In this document: in pieces, positions 7,716 through 14,611 of the stretch | Numbering within the stretch: the stretch's first letter is position 1 | Layout: each line of letters begins with the position of its first letter | DNA from: JBFMAE01 sp040756085 | GTDB lineage: Bacteria; Desulfobacterota; BSN033; UBA1163 | Assembly (NCBI GenBank): GCA_040756085.1 | Contig: JBFMAE010000051.1 | Coordinates: 1-25,556 of the forward strand | Length of the DNA: 25,556 nucleotides | Reading direction: 5' to 3' | The notes under the pieces: generated by a model | What the model saw: only the letters and a program-made list of their open reading frames with translations | Told to the model about the DNA's origin: nothing | The model's database searches: none | Program-made: the position numbers and the translations under genes

Positions 7716-10178
7716 ATGAACAGGACGTTTCGCCTTCCCCTCATTCCCGTCTTCATCGCATACATGATCGGCCTTTACTTAGGCCATTTTGACCTCTCCT
7801 TCCCTTCTCAAGGATTCTTCCTGTTTCTCTTGGCACTTCTGCCTCTGTGGATTCTTTTTATGATCATGAGAAGAACCGGATGGGGGTCCTGGGTCACCCT
7901 TGTCTTCTTCTTCCTTCTCGGGATTTTCTCCCTCCACACCTATCTCCATCTCCCGCATTCCCCCTCACACATCTCCCATTTCACCGGTTTCGATGGAATC
8001 GTATTGGAAGGGATCCTCGATCGCCCTCCCGAAAGCTCCCGAGGGGGAACCCAGTTATTAATCAAATCACAGAAGATTATCTTGTCGAACCGGCACGTTC
8101 CTGTCGAAGGTCATGCCCTCCTCTTTCTAAAGGAGGAGAATGGATCGTTCCATGTGGGGGATCGCCTTCGGTTTTTATGCAGGCTTTATCCCCCTCATGG
8201 ATTTCGCAATCCAGGTGGATTCTCCTATGAACGCTATCTCACCTTTGAACGAATCCATGCTATTGGATTCTTATCTGTGAAGAAGGGGTGGGTAAAAACC
8301 GGAGAGGGATTTAAAAATCCATTCCTCCTCCGGATGGAGGGTTGGAGGGATCATATCCGTAATTTTCTTCAGAAGAAAGCCGATCCCCGCTACTCTGGCA
8401 TTTTCGAGGCGCTTGTGCTGGGTGAACAGGGAAACATTCCAGAGGAGGTGAAGGAGGATTTCATCGCTACAGGGATTGCCCATCTTTTGGCCATTTCAGG
8501 GGATCATCTCGGAATCGTTGCTCTCCTCTCCTTCTCACTGTTCATCTGGATCATGAAGCGTTCAGAATTTCTCCTCCTCTCCATTTCTGTCAAAAAATGG
8601 GCCGCTACCCTGACCATCCCCTGCATCCTCCTCTATACCTTCATCGCAGGGGGAGGGATCTCTGTCATCCGGGCCACGATCATGGTGATCACTTTCTTCT
8701 TTTCCATCCTGTTCAATCGGGAAAGGAATCTTCTCCATACACTCGCCCTGGCTGCCTTTCTCATCCTCATTGTCTCACCTCCTTCACTCTTCGATGTCTC
8801 CTTTCAACTTTCTTTTCTCGCTGTCCTCTCGATCCTTTATTTAGTGCCACGCATCCTTACGGAATTGAAACGAGAAGGCATCCCCCTTCCCCAAAAAGCA
8901 TCGTGGAAACAAAATTTATGGATATATTTGAAGCTCTCCTTCCTGGTCACCACTGTGGCCACTTTGGGAACCGCACCCTTTGTCGCCCTTCATTTCAACC
9001 GGATCTCTCCCATTGGATGGGTGACCAACCTCTTTGCCATTCCCTGGGTGGGATTTCTTATTGTCCCCCTCAGTCTTATCGCCTCCCTCTTCTCCTTCTT
9101 CCTCTCACCATTGGCTACTTTCTTGATTCACATCAACGATTTTTTCACCCTGGTCCTTCTCAAGGTGGTGGCCTTCTTTGCTTCCTTCCCATTCGCTTCT
9201 TTCTTTGTTTCTACCCCAACGGTTCTTGAAATCGTCCTTTTTTACCTCCTCCTTTTCATAGTCGTTCACCTTCGAAAAGGGAGAAGGATTCGATATATCT
9301 TTGTGGGACTCTGCCTTACTCTTATCTGTGATTTAGCTTATTGGAATTTTAAAGATTCTTTTCAGAAAAATCTCACCCTGACCTTCATCGATGTGGGACA
9401 TGGAGACTCCATTCTCATCGAATTTCCAAAAGGCAAGAGGATGTTGATCGATGGAGGTGGGCTTCATGAGGATCGTTTCGATATCGGAAAGAATGTGATC
9501 GCCCCTTTCTTATGGAAGAAAAAGATCCAGAGAATTGACTATCTCGTTCTCACCCATCCTGATCCAGACCATCTGAAAGGCTTAAACTTTATTGCCTCTC
9601 ATTTTTCAATTGGACAATTCTGGGACAACGGTCTTCGCGGGGATTCGGAATCCTATCTCAATTTAGAGAAAACCATCTTAAAGAAAAAGATAGAAAGGTT
9701 TTCACTGAATGAAAAGATTTCTCCTCAAACAATCAATGGGGTTCAAATCTCCATCCTTAACCCTCCGGTCAGGAATGAATTCTACAAGGGGAATCAGAAC
9801 CCCATGTTTTTAAACAACCAATCCCTTGTGATGAAGCTTCATTTTAAAGAGATCCGAGTGCTCCTAACAGGAGATATCGAGGAGGAGGCGGAATATCGGA
9901 TGATGAGAAGAGACATTCCTCTTAAATCCGATATCCTGAAGATCCCTCATCATGGAAGTTCCTCATCGAGTACCCCTCTTTTTCTTGAAAGGGTCAAACC
10001 CACCTATGCTATTCTCAGCGTGGGCGAGCGAAACATTGCAAAACTTCCTCACCCTGAAGTATTGAGAAGATATCACCAACAGGGGGCGAAGATATTTAGA
10101 ACAGATAAACATGGTGCAATATTTGTAATTACGGATGGAGAAAGAATTGAGGTCAACCCTTTTCTAAATAAAGACTAA
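7716..10178 (+). CDS. comEC: ComEC/Rec2-type DNA internalisation membrane protein
   Basis: ComEC forms the inner-membrane channel for single-stranded DNA in natural transformation. The 820-residue protein has N-terminal membrane helices (about 10-70), a DUF4131-like soluble part (about 85-230), the Competence domain with many membrane helices (about 235-540, including GIAHLLAISGDHLGIV), and a C-terminal metallo-beta-lactamase-like domain (about 550-815). In the last, IDVGHGDSILIEF, LIDGGG, THPDPDHLKGL (metal-binding HxDxDH, about 613-618), LLTGDIEEEAE and PHHGSSSS are all present, so the putative nuclease site looks intact. It is full length, which argues against decay. It is divergent from rpsU; no strong Shine-Dalgarno or promoter is evident. 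No comEA or pilus genes are nearby, so active competence cannot be inferred from this gene alone. Confidence 0.95.
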   Translation: MNRTFRLPLIPVFIAYMIGLYLGHFDLSFPSQGFFLFLLALLPLWILFMIMRRTGWGSWVTLVFFFLLGIFSLHTYLHLPHSPSHISHFTGFDGIVLEGILDRPPESSRGGTQLLIKSQKIILSNRHVPVEGHALLFLKEENGSFHVGDRLRFLCRLYPPHGFRNPGGFSYERYLTFERIHAIGFLSVKKGWVKTGEGFKNPFLLRMEGWRDHIRNFLQKKADPRYSGIFEALVLGEQGNIPEEVKEDFIATGIAHLLAISGDHLGIVALLSFSLFIWIMKRSEFLLLSISVKKWAATLTIPCILLYTFIAGGGISVIRATIMVITFFFSILFNRERNLLHTLALAAFLILIVSPPSLFDVSFQLSFLAVLSILYLVPRILTELKREGIPLPQKASWKQNLWIYLKLSFLVTTVATLGTAPFVALHFNRISPIGWVTNLFAIPWVGFLIVPLSLIASLFSFFLSPLATFLIHINDFFTLVLLKVVAFFASFPFASFFVSTPTVLEIVLFYLLLFIVVHLRKGRRIRYIFVGLCLTLICDLAYWNFKDSFQKNLTLTFIDVGHGDSILIEFPKGKRMLIDGGGLHEDRFDIGKNVIAPFLWKKKIQRIDYLVLTHPDPDHLKGLNFIASHFSIGQFWDNGLRGDSESYLNLEKTILKKKIERFSLNEKISPQTINGVQISILNPPVRNEFYKGNQNPMFLNNQSLVMKLHFKEIRVLLTGDIEEEAEYRMMRRDIPLKSDILKIPHHGSSSSSTPLFLERVKPTYAILSVGERNIAKLPHPEVLRRYHQQGAKIFRTDKHGAIFVITDGERIEVNPFLNKD

Positions 10179-10184
10179 TTTTAG

Positions 10185-10213
10185 TTGACTTTAATCTACA
10201 AATGAAATATTTT
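10185..10213 (+). promoter_or_regulatory. Candidate promoter of the LuxR-type regulator gene
   Basis: TTGACT (10185-10190) and TATTTT (10208-10213) are separated by 17 nt, 7 nt after the comEC stop and about 130 nt before the regulator's ATG. The -35 is good and the -10 is weaker. Confidence 0.5.
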
Positions 10214-10230
10214 AATGGCGGAAATTAAGT

Positions 10231-10269
10231 TTCCTTATCGATACCCCAAAACTTACAAAGGATAAGGAA
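10231..10269. promoter_or_regulatory. Inverted repeat upstream of the LuxR-type gene
   Basis: Perfect 9-nt arms TTCCTTATC (10231-10239) and GATAAGGAA (10261-10269) enclose 21 nt. It lies just downstream of the candidate promoter, so it could be an operator or a leader hairpin. No U-tract follows, which makes a terminator unlikely. Confidence 0.4.
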
Positions 10270-10344
10270 GCCATCTTGAGAAGGAATGGGGAACTGTCAA
10301 AAGATCTTATTTCATTAAATCTGTTATAGCGGCCATCACCCAAA

Positions 10345-11406
10345 ATGAGGAATGAACTCAGAAATTTAAAATCAGGTGAGGTGAAGCTTCTTTTTAGGAT
10401 TTTTGAGAAGCTTTCGAGAAGCCAAGATCAAAATACTCTGCGTAAAGAGGTCTCTGAGGATTTATTGCGCCTCCTCAAGTCAGATTTTGCTGCTTCCTTC
10501 ATATGGAATCAAGATAGGCAGATCTTTGAGCACGCTGTGTTTCTCAATATGGACCCTGTTAATATAGAGCGATACAATAATTATTACCAGTTTCATGATC
10601 CGATCACCCCATCCTTGCAAAAGAGACGGCGGGCGACCTTAGTTCGCGAAGTCATGCCTCAGGAGGAATTAGAAAAGACAGAGTTCTTCAACGACTTCTT
10701 AATGAGAGATGGCCTTCATCATGGGATAAACGTTTATGCCTATGACGGTGACCTAAATATTGGAGATTTACGAATCTGGAGAGCCAAGAATAAACCTGAT
10801 TTTGGGAGGCACGAGGCCGCACTTTTGGATGTTCTCTTACCACATTTTCGAAATGCATTACGGAATGTCCGGGCTATTTCCGCAGCCCGCGGGATGGCAA
10901 ACCTATGGCGTGAATTGCTGGATAATACTCAAATAGCCCTGTTCCTATTTAACGAATCCTGTGATCTCATCTATCGAAACAATAAGGCCGTGTTGATAGA
11001 GAAAGATCTCTATGATGCGGACTATGCTTCTTTTTACAGACATATCTATTCTATGACCAAGAAGAACCTTTCTCAGACAGAATGGGGTCCTTTTTTTCTG
11101 TCTGTTCTTCCAGTCATCTCTCCCCAGGATTCGAAGCCCCTTAAAGCTGTGATGGCATATCGATCACCCCCTGGTAAGATTGATATGGACTTCCTTTCCA
11201 GGAGATATCAATTAAGTTCCCGAGAGGCAAAAATTTGTTTGCTCATATGCAAGGGGCTAACGGATAAAGAAATCGCATCAGTTTTGGGGATTTCTTATTA
11301 TACTGTGCGGACTCACATAAAACATATCTTTTCAAAACTGGACGTTACAACCCGTTCTGAGCTCATCTACCATCTATTTGGAGGATTAGTAGATATTTCT
11401 TTCTGA
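10345..11406 (+). CDS. LuxR-type transcriptional regulator with GAF-like sensor domain
   Basis: The 353-residue protein has an N-terminal sensor region (about 15-185) with the pattern YNNYYQFHDPITPSL, FFNDFLMRDGLHHGINVY and LLDVLLPHFRNALRN. This is seen in a large class of regulators whose ligand domain is GAF-like or distantly like autoinducer-binding domains. A middle region (about 190-285) may be a second, PAS-like sensor (IALFLFNESCDLIYRNNKAV). The C-terminal LuxR/GerE helix-turn-helix (290-344) reads LSSREAKICLLICKGLTDKE, then IASVLGISYYTVRTHIKHIF, with the expected TxxEA-like start and recognition helix. No receiver or kinase domain is present, so it probably binds a small molecule directly; the ligand is unknown. 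An in-frame stop lies five codons before the ATG, which fixes the start, but no Shine-Dalgarno is visible. The Tat-signal amidase lies downstream in the same direction, with a palindrome between them. Confidence 0.88.
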   Translation: MRNELRNLKSGEVKLLFRIFEKLSRSQDQNTLRKEVSEDLLRLLKSDFAASFIWNQDRQIFEHAVFLNMDPVNIERYNNYYQFHDPITPSLQKRRRATLVREVMPQEELEKTEFFNDFLMRDGLHHGINVYAYDGDLNIGDLRIWRAKNKPDFGRHEAALLDVLLPHFRNALRNVRAISAARGMANLWRELLDNTQIALFLFNESCDLIYRNNKAVLIEKDLYDADYASFYRHIYSMTKKNLSQTEWGPFFLSVLPVISPQDSKPLKAVMAYRSPPGKIDMDFLSRRYQLSSREAKICLLICKGLTDKEIASVLGISYYTVRTHIKHIFSKLDVTTRSELIYHLFGGLVDISF

Positions 11407-11424
11407 TTTTCCCTTCCTATTTAA

Positions 11425-11446
11425 GTATCCCCAAATATGGGGATAC
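11425..11446. promoter_or_regulatory. Palindrome between regulator and amidase, candidate operator
   Basis: Perfect 8-nt arms GTATCCCC and GGGGATAC flank AAATAT, a 22-bp dyad 18 nt after the regulator stop and about 142 nt before the amidase start. Its length and symmetry suit a dimeric LuxR/GerE-type DNA-binding domain. As RNA it would be an 8-bp hairpin without a proper U-tract, so it is a poor terminator. Assignment to this regulator is inference from position. Confidence 0.5.
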
Positions 11447-11485
11447 CCAATTCAATTTTCTTATGATTTCATATACCCTACAAAG

Positions 11486-11531
11486 CCTAAAAGGAGGTGG
11501 TAAGTATCAGACGGTAGCGAAGTCTTTTAGG
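11486..11531 (+). promoter_or_regulatory. Leader hairpin enclosing an orphan Shine-Dalgarno
   Basis: CCTAAAAG (11486-11493) pairs perfectly with CTTTTAGG (11524-11531). The near-perfect Shine-Dalgarno AAGGAGGTGG (11491-11500) begins in the 5' arm and continues into the loop, yet no start codon in a useful frame follows it. The amidase has its own site further on (GGAGGGAG before 11589). The element may be a regulatory leader or the remnant of a small upstream ORF. I could not match it to a known riboswitch. Confidence 0.35.
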
Positions 11532-11588
11532 ATAGCCGAACCTTTTAAGCGAAGGACAAATCGAAGTCCTGGAAGGGAGGGAGAAAAT

Positions 11589-13169
11589 ATGGACAGCAAG
11601 GGAATTGAAATGGATCGCAGAACATTTATGAAGACCACTTTAACAGTAGGCACAGGGTTGGCTTTGACAGCCTCGATGGGCGATTTGGCATGGGGGACGA
11701 CCTCACCCACCAGCGATTTAGCAGATTTTCCTATGTTTCAACTCACCAAAATGATTCGAAAGGGAGAGATCAGTTCCAAACGGCTCGTTGAAGTTTACCT
11801 TGAGCGAATTCGAAAATTTGACGGATCAAAGGGCATAAATTCCTACATCACCGTGGCTGCAGATTCGGCTCTAAGTCAGGCTGAGGAGCTCGATATTCTT
11901 TCAAAACAGAAGAAGTTCAAAGGTCCATTGCATGGATTACCTGTTGCCATTAAGGATAATCTCGATACGAAGGATATGAGAACAACTGGTGGCTCGAAGA
12001 TCCTATCCTCCTGGCAACCTTCAACTGACGCGTATGTAGTCCAAAAGTTGAGGGAAGCCGGGGCCATTATCTTGGGAAAAACAAACATGCATGAGTTTGC
12101 CTTTGGCATTACGACCAACAATCCTCACTATGGGCCCACGCGAAATCCATACGATTTTTCAAGAATCCCCGGGGGATCGAGCGGAGGGTCAGGTGCAGCC
12201 ACAGCAGCAGCACTGTGTGCAGGTTCAATAGGGACTGATACGGGTGGATCGGTGAGAATCCCGGCCGCTCTCTGTGGAGTAGTGGGGCTCAAACCCACCC
12301 TCGGTAGGGTAGGCAGGGGAGGTATGATGTATCTGTCATTTACAAGGGATGTAATTGGGCCGATTACAAGGACTGTAATGGATTCGGCTATGATACTGGA
12401 GGTCATTGCAGGAAAAGACCCAAGGGATCCAGAAAGCTCCTCCAATCCAGTGCCCCATTACACTGCTTTATTAAAAGGCAGTTTGAAGGGGAAAAAATTC
12501 GGTGTCCCCCGAAAATACTTTTTTGAGGTCATCCATCCAGACACCCAAAAAGTGTTTGATGAAGCAACTAATGTGATAAAGAAAATGGGTGGAGTTATTA
12601 AAGAGGTTGAGGTGAAGAATATGGATTTAGCCACTCCCACTGGTTTCAATATTGTTTTGGCAGAGTGCATCTACCATATGGAAGATTATCTCAAGGCCTT
12701 TGACCCACAGGTCACTGTTGATAAATATCTTGGCCAATTAGGGCCTGATGTGAAGGGTGCATTGGGAAGCCAGAAAGGGACTCCCGAATCTAAGCCGGTC
12801 CCCGGTTACGTTTATGCAAAATCGGTTAGGGAAGACCGGAACAAAATGATCTCCGGTTTTAAAGAGGCGATGTCTGACGTAGATGCATTGCTTCTTCCAA
12901 CGACCCCCCTTCCAGCCTCTAAAATCGGCGAGGATGTGGAGACAGAGCTCCAAGGAAAAAGAGTGGACACATTTCTGACTTTTATCAGAAACTGTGATCC
13001 GATCAGTGTCGTGGGTTATCCAGCAATTTCTGTCCCGGCTGGTTACAGCCAGACAGGTCTTCCCATCGGCTTACAGATCGTTGCTCGGCCCTGGGAAGAG
13101 GATAAATTATTAAGTATGGCTTATGCGTTCGAACAAGCCACAAAAGTCAGAAAGCCATCAAAACTCTAA
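11589..13169 (+). CDS. Tat-exported amidase (amidase signature family)
   Basis: This enzyme of the Ser-cisSer-Lys family hydrolyses carboxylic amides; the substrate is unknown. ATG at 11589 gives 526 residues, and GGAGGGAG just upstream supports it over the in-frame ATG at 11463, which would add 42 non-conserved residues and bury the signal peptide. The N-terminus has a twin-arginine signal (DRRTFMK at 9-15, hydrophobic stretch to about 35), so export to the periplasm is likely. The catalytic residues are Lys122 (LPVAIKDNLD), Ser197 (PGGSSGGSG) and nucleophile Ser221 (GTDTGGSVRIP). Their spacing of 75 and 24 residues is the same as Lys142-Ser217-Ser241 of fatty acid amide hydrolase. GatA is close in sequence, but an exported protein without gatB or gatC nearby is not a tRNA amidotransferase. 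It is probably controlled by the regulator upstream and is followed by a terminator. Confidence 0.93.
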   Translation: MDSKGIEMDRRTFMKTTLTVGTGLALTASMGDLAWGTTSPTSDLADFPMFQLTKMIRKGEISSKRLVEVYLERIRKFDGSKGINSYITVAADSALSQAEELDILSKQKKFKGPLHGLPVAIKDNLDTKDMRTTGGSKILSSWQPSTDAYVVQKLREAGAIILGKTNMHEFAFGITTNNPHYGPTRNPYDFSRIPGGSSGGSGAATAAALCAGSIGTDTGGSVRIPAALCGVVGLKPTLGRVGRGGMMYLSFTRDVIGPITRTVMDSAMILEVIAGKDPRDPESSSNPVPHYTALLKGSLKGKKFGVPRKYFFEVIHPDTQKVFDEATNVIKKMGGVIKEVEVKNMDLATPTGFNIVLAECIYHMEDYLKAFDPQVTVDKYLGQLGPDVKGALGSQKGTPESKPVPGYVYAKSVREDRNKMISGFKEAMSDVDALLLPTTPLPASKIGEDVETELQGKRVDTFLTFIRNCDPISVVGYPAISVPAGYSQTGLPIGLQIVARPWEEDKLLSMAYAFEQATKVRKPSKL

Positions 13170-13176
13170 AGGAAAG

Positions 13177-13213
13177 GGCCTGGGCTAGAAGTCCAGGCCT
13201 CGTGTAATTTTTT
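13177..13213 (+). terminator. Intrinsic terminator of the amidase gene
   Basis: GGCCTGGGC (13177-13185) pairs with GTCCAGGCC (13191-13199), with one G-U pair and a 5-nt loop, followed by a run of six T at 13208-13213. It starts 8 nt after the stop codon. Confidence 0.82.
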
Positions 13214-13267
13214 AGATCGGCATTAAGTCTCCATTCTCCTGCTTCTAATAAATCCCTTAATTTACCG

Positions 13268-13296
13268 TTGACTTTTCCACATAAATTCAATAGATT
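13268..13296 (+). promoter_or_regulatory. Candidate promoter of the YbaK-type gene
   Basis: TTGACT (13268-13273) and TAGATT (13291-13296) are separated by 17 nt, downstream of the amidase terminator. The leader to the ATG at 13419 would be about 115 nt. The -10 is only a partial match. Confidence 0.45.
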
Positions 13297-13418
13297 CTAA
13301 ACAAAATCACTGCCGCCTACTAACCACCTTTATTACAATGGATGGATATAATTAGAAGGCAACGAAAATTCCTTTTCTCAATCAGAAGAAAATAATAAAA
13401 TGAATTAGGTAGATAGAT

Positions 13419-13898
13419 ATGACCACTGCGTTAAGTCCAAGCGTACAGAAGGTCCAGGATGCCTTGAAAGCTCTTGGGTTTCCAAATGAGGTGATGGAAT
13501 TACAATCCACGACCCGCACTTCTGCTGAAGCGGCCCAGGCTGTTGGATGTCGGGTTGATCAGATCGCCAAATCTATTGTTTTCCAGGGGAAGCAAACACA
13601 CAAGCCCATTTTGGTGATCGCCAGCGGTCCGAATCGGGTGAATGAAAAGAGGATTGAAGAATATATCTCTGAACCTCTCGGTAAGGCAAATGCAGATTAT
13701 GTCCGCAAAAAAACCGGTTTTATCATCGGTGGAGTTCCTCCCATTGGCCATCTTGAAAAGCTTGAGATATTCATTGATGAGGATCTCCTGCAATATAAGG
13801 AAATCTGGGCTGCTGCTGGCAGTCCAAATGCAATCTTCAAACTTACTCCTCCTGACCTCATTAAAATGACAGAGGGGCGCGTCGTTGCGATCAAATAG
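13419..13898 (+). CDS. YbaK/EbsC-type aminoacyl-tRNA deacylase
   Basis: The 159-residue protein spans the single YbaK domain. Members remove wrongly attached amino acids from tRNA, for example Cys-tRNA(Pro) by YbaK, and work in trans in the cytoplasm. Visible marks are AEAAQAVGCRVDQIAKSIVF with the conserved Lys51, VIASGPNRVNEKRI, and the GGVPPIGH loop (about 104-111), followed by the typical IFKLTPPDLIKMTEGRV end. The exact substrate cannot be read from sequence: YbaK, ProX and related subfamilies share these features. No clear Shine-Dalgarno is visible before the ATG. Neighbouring genes are unrelated, and it is set apart by the terminator upstream and a dispersed repeat downstream. Confidence 0.93.
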   Translation: MTTALSPSVQKVQDALKALGFPNEVMELQSTTRTSAEAAQAVGCRVDQIAKSIVFQGKQTHKPILVIASGPNRVNEKRIEEYISEPLGKANADYVRKKTGFIIGGVPPIGHLEKLEIFIDEDLLQYKEIWAAAGSPNAIFKLTPPDLIKMTEGRVVAIK

Positions 13899-13907
13899 AG
13901 AGGTTAC

Positions 13908-14001
13908 GTCATTCCTGCCCCGATTGACATCGGGATAAACTCCAGCAGGAGTTCAGAAATGGTTTGAAAATACCTGGATTCCGTGTCAAGCACGGAATGA
14001 C
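13908..14001. repeat. Dispersed palindromic repeat ending GTCATTCC / GGAATGAC
   Basis: The ends are perfect 8-nt inverted repeats, GTCATTCC (13908-13915) and GGAATGAC (13994-14001). Inside are three hairpins: CCCGAT-TGAC-ATCGGG, AACTCC-AGCA-GGAGTT and ATTCCGTG-TCAAG-CACGGAAT. From memory, very similar GTCATTCC...GGAATGAC elements are scattered in many environmental bacterial genomes. It lies between the YbaK-type gene and the next start and has no coding potential. Confidence 0.72.
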
Positions 14002-14035
14002 AAATTGTTAGTAGAAAAAAATGAGGAGGAAAGAA

Positions 14036-14518
14036 ATGGAACTAAAGACGGAACGAATAGAAATCCCAGAAGGGTGTAACATTATTTTTGGCCAAACCCA
14101 TTTCATCAAGACCGTCGAAGATCTCTACGAGATTATCGTGGGAACTGTCCCCAGCGCCAAATTCGGTATCGGGTTCTGTGAGGCCTCCGGTCACTGCCTT
14201 GTCAGAGGGGAGGGAAATGATGAAGCATTGAAGGAGATGGCAATGAAGAGCGCCATGAAGATCGGGGCCGGACATACCTTTCTCATCATTCTGAAGGATG
14301 CCTTCCCGATCAATATCCTCAATGCTGTGAAGATGTGTCAAGAGGTTTGCGCCCTCTTCTGTGCTACAGCCAATCCTATAGAAGTGATCCTGGCCCAATC
14401 AGAACAAGGCAGGGGCGTCCTCGGTGTCATTGATGGTTTCTCCCCAAAAGGGGTCGAAAAAGAGGACGGGATTGCCTGGAGAAAGGAACTTTTAAGGAAA
14501 TTTAAATATAAATTATAA
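14036..14518 (+). CDS. Adenosine-specific kinase family protein (PF04008)
   Basis: The 160-residue protein matches the adenosine-specific kinase (formerly DUF355) family over its length, with NIIFGQTHFIKTVEDLYEII, GIGFCEASGHCLVRGEGND, IGAGHTFLIIL, FPINILNAVK and CATANPIEVIL. Family annotation rests mainly on structures of archaeal members, so kinase activity is assumed rather than shown for bacterial ones. The ATG at 14036 is chosen because GAGGAGGA lies 5-6 nt before it; the ATG five codons upstream overlaps that site. It follows a dispersed repeat and runs convergently toward the cysteine synthase gene, with an imperfect palindrome between the two stops. Confidence 0.9.
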   Translation: MELKTERIEIPEGCNIIFGQTHFIKTVEDLYEIIVGTVPSAKFGIGFCEASGHCLVRGEGNDEALKEMAMKSAMKIGAGHTFLIILKDAFPINILNAVKMCQEVCALFCATANPIEVILAQSEQGRGVLGVIDGFSPKGVEKEDGIAWRKELLRKFKYKL

Positions 14519-14522
14519 GCCT

Positions 14523-14600
14523 CGTTTGGAGCGTTGAGTTCGTCAGATCGTTAATTTCGTTACGATCAAAACCTTCTAAACGACCTTAACGTTCTGAACG
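14523..14600. repeat. Imperfect palindrome built from CGTT/AACG words, between convergent genes
   Basis: About 39 nt on each side pair imperfectly. The left arm reads CGTTTGGAGCGTTGAGTTCG..., and the complement of the right arm reads CGTTCAGAACGTTAAGGTCG.... The centre holds GATCGT (14546-14551) facing ACGATC (14562-14567). A T-rich run (TTTTTAATTTTT) follows at about 14601-14612, so on the plus strand it could act as a terminator for the adenosine-kinase family gene. Confidence 0.65.
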
Positions 14601-14611
14601 TTTTTAATTTT

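Noticed and set aside
8597..9229. 210-codon second frame inside comEC
   Set aside because: It is an out-of-frame reading of the membrane part of comEC with no ribosome binding site or family resemblance.
11481..11545. Words CAAAGCC and GACGGTAGC in the amidase leader, reminiscent of a cyclic-di-GMP-I riboswitch
   Set aside because: The GNRA-capped first stem and its receptor are missing, and the spacing does not fit the consensus.
11463..11588. 42-residue N-terminal extension of the amidase from ATG 11463
   Set aside because: It would place the Tat signal internally. ATG 11589 has a ribosome binding site and gives a normal exported protein.
12738..12953. Short antisense frames over the amidase gene
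   Set aside because: They lack start signals and are explained by the conserved gene on the other strand.
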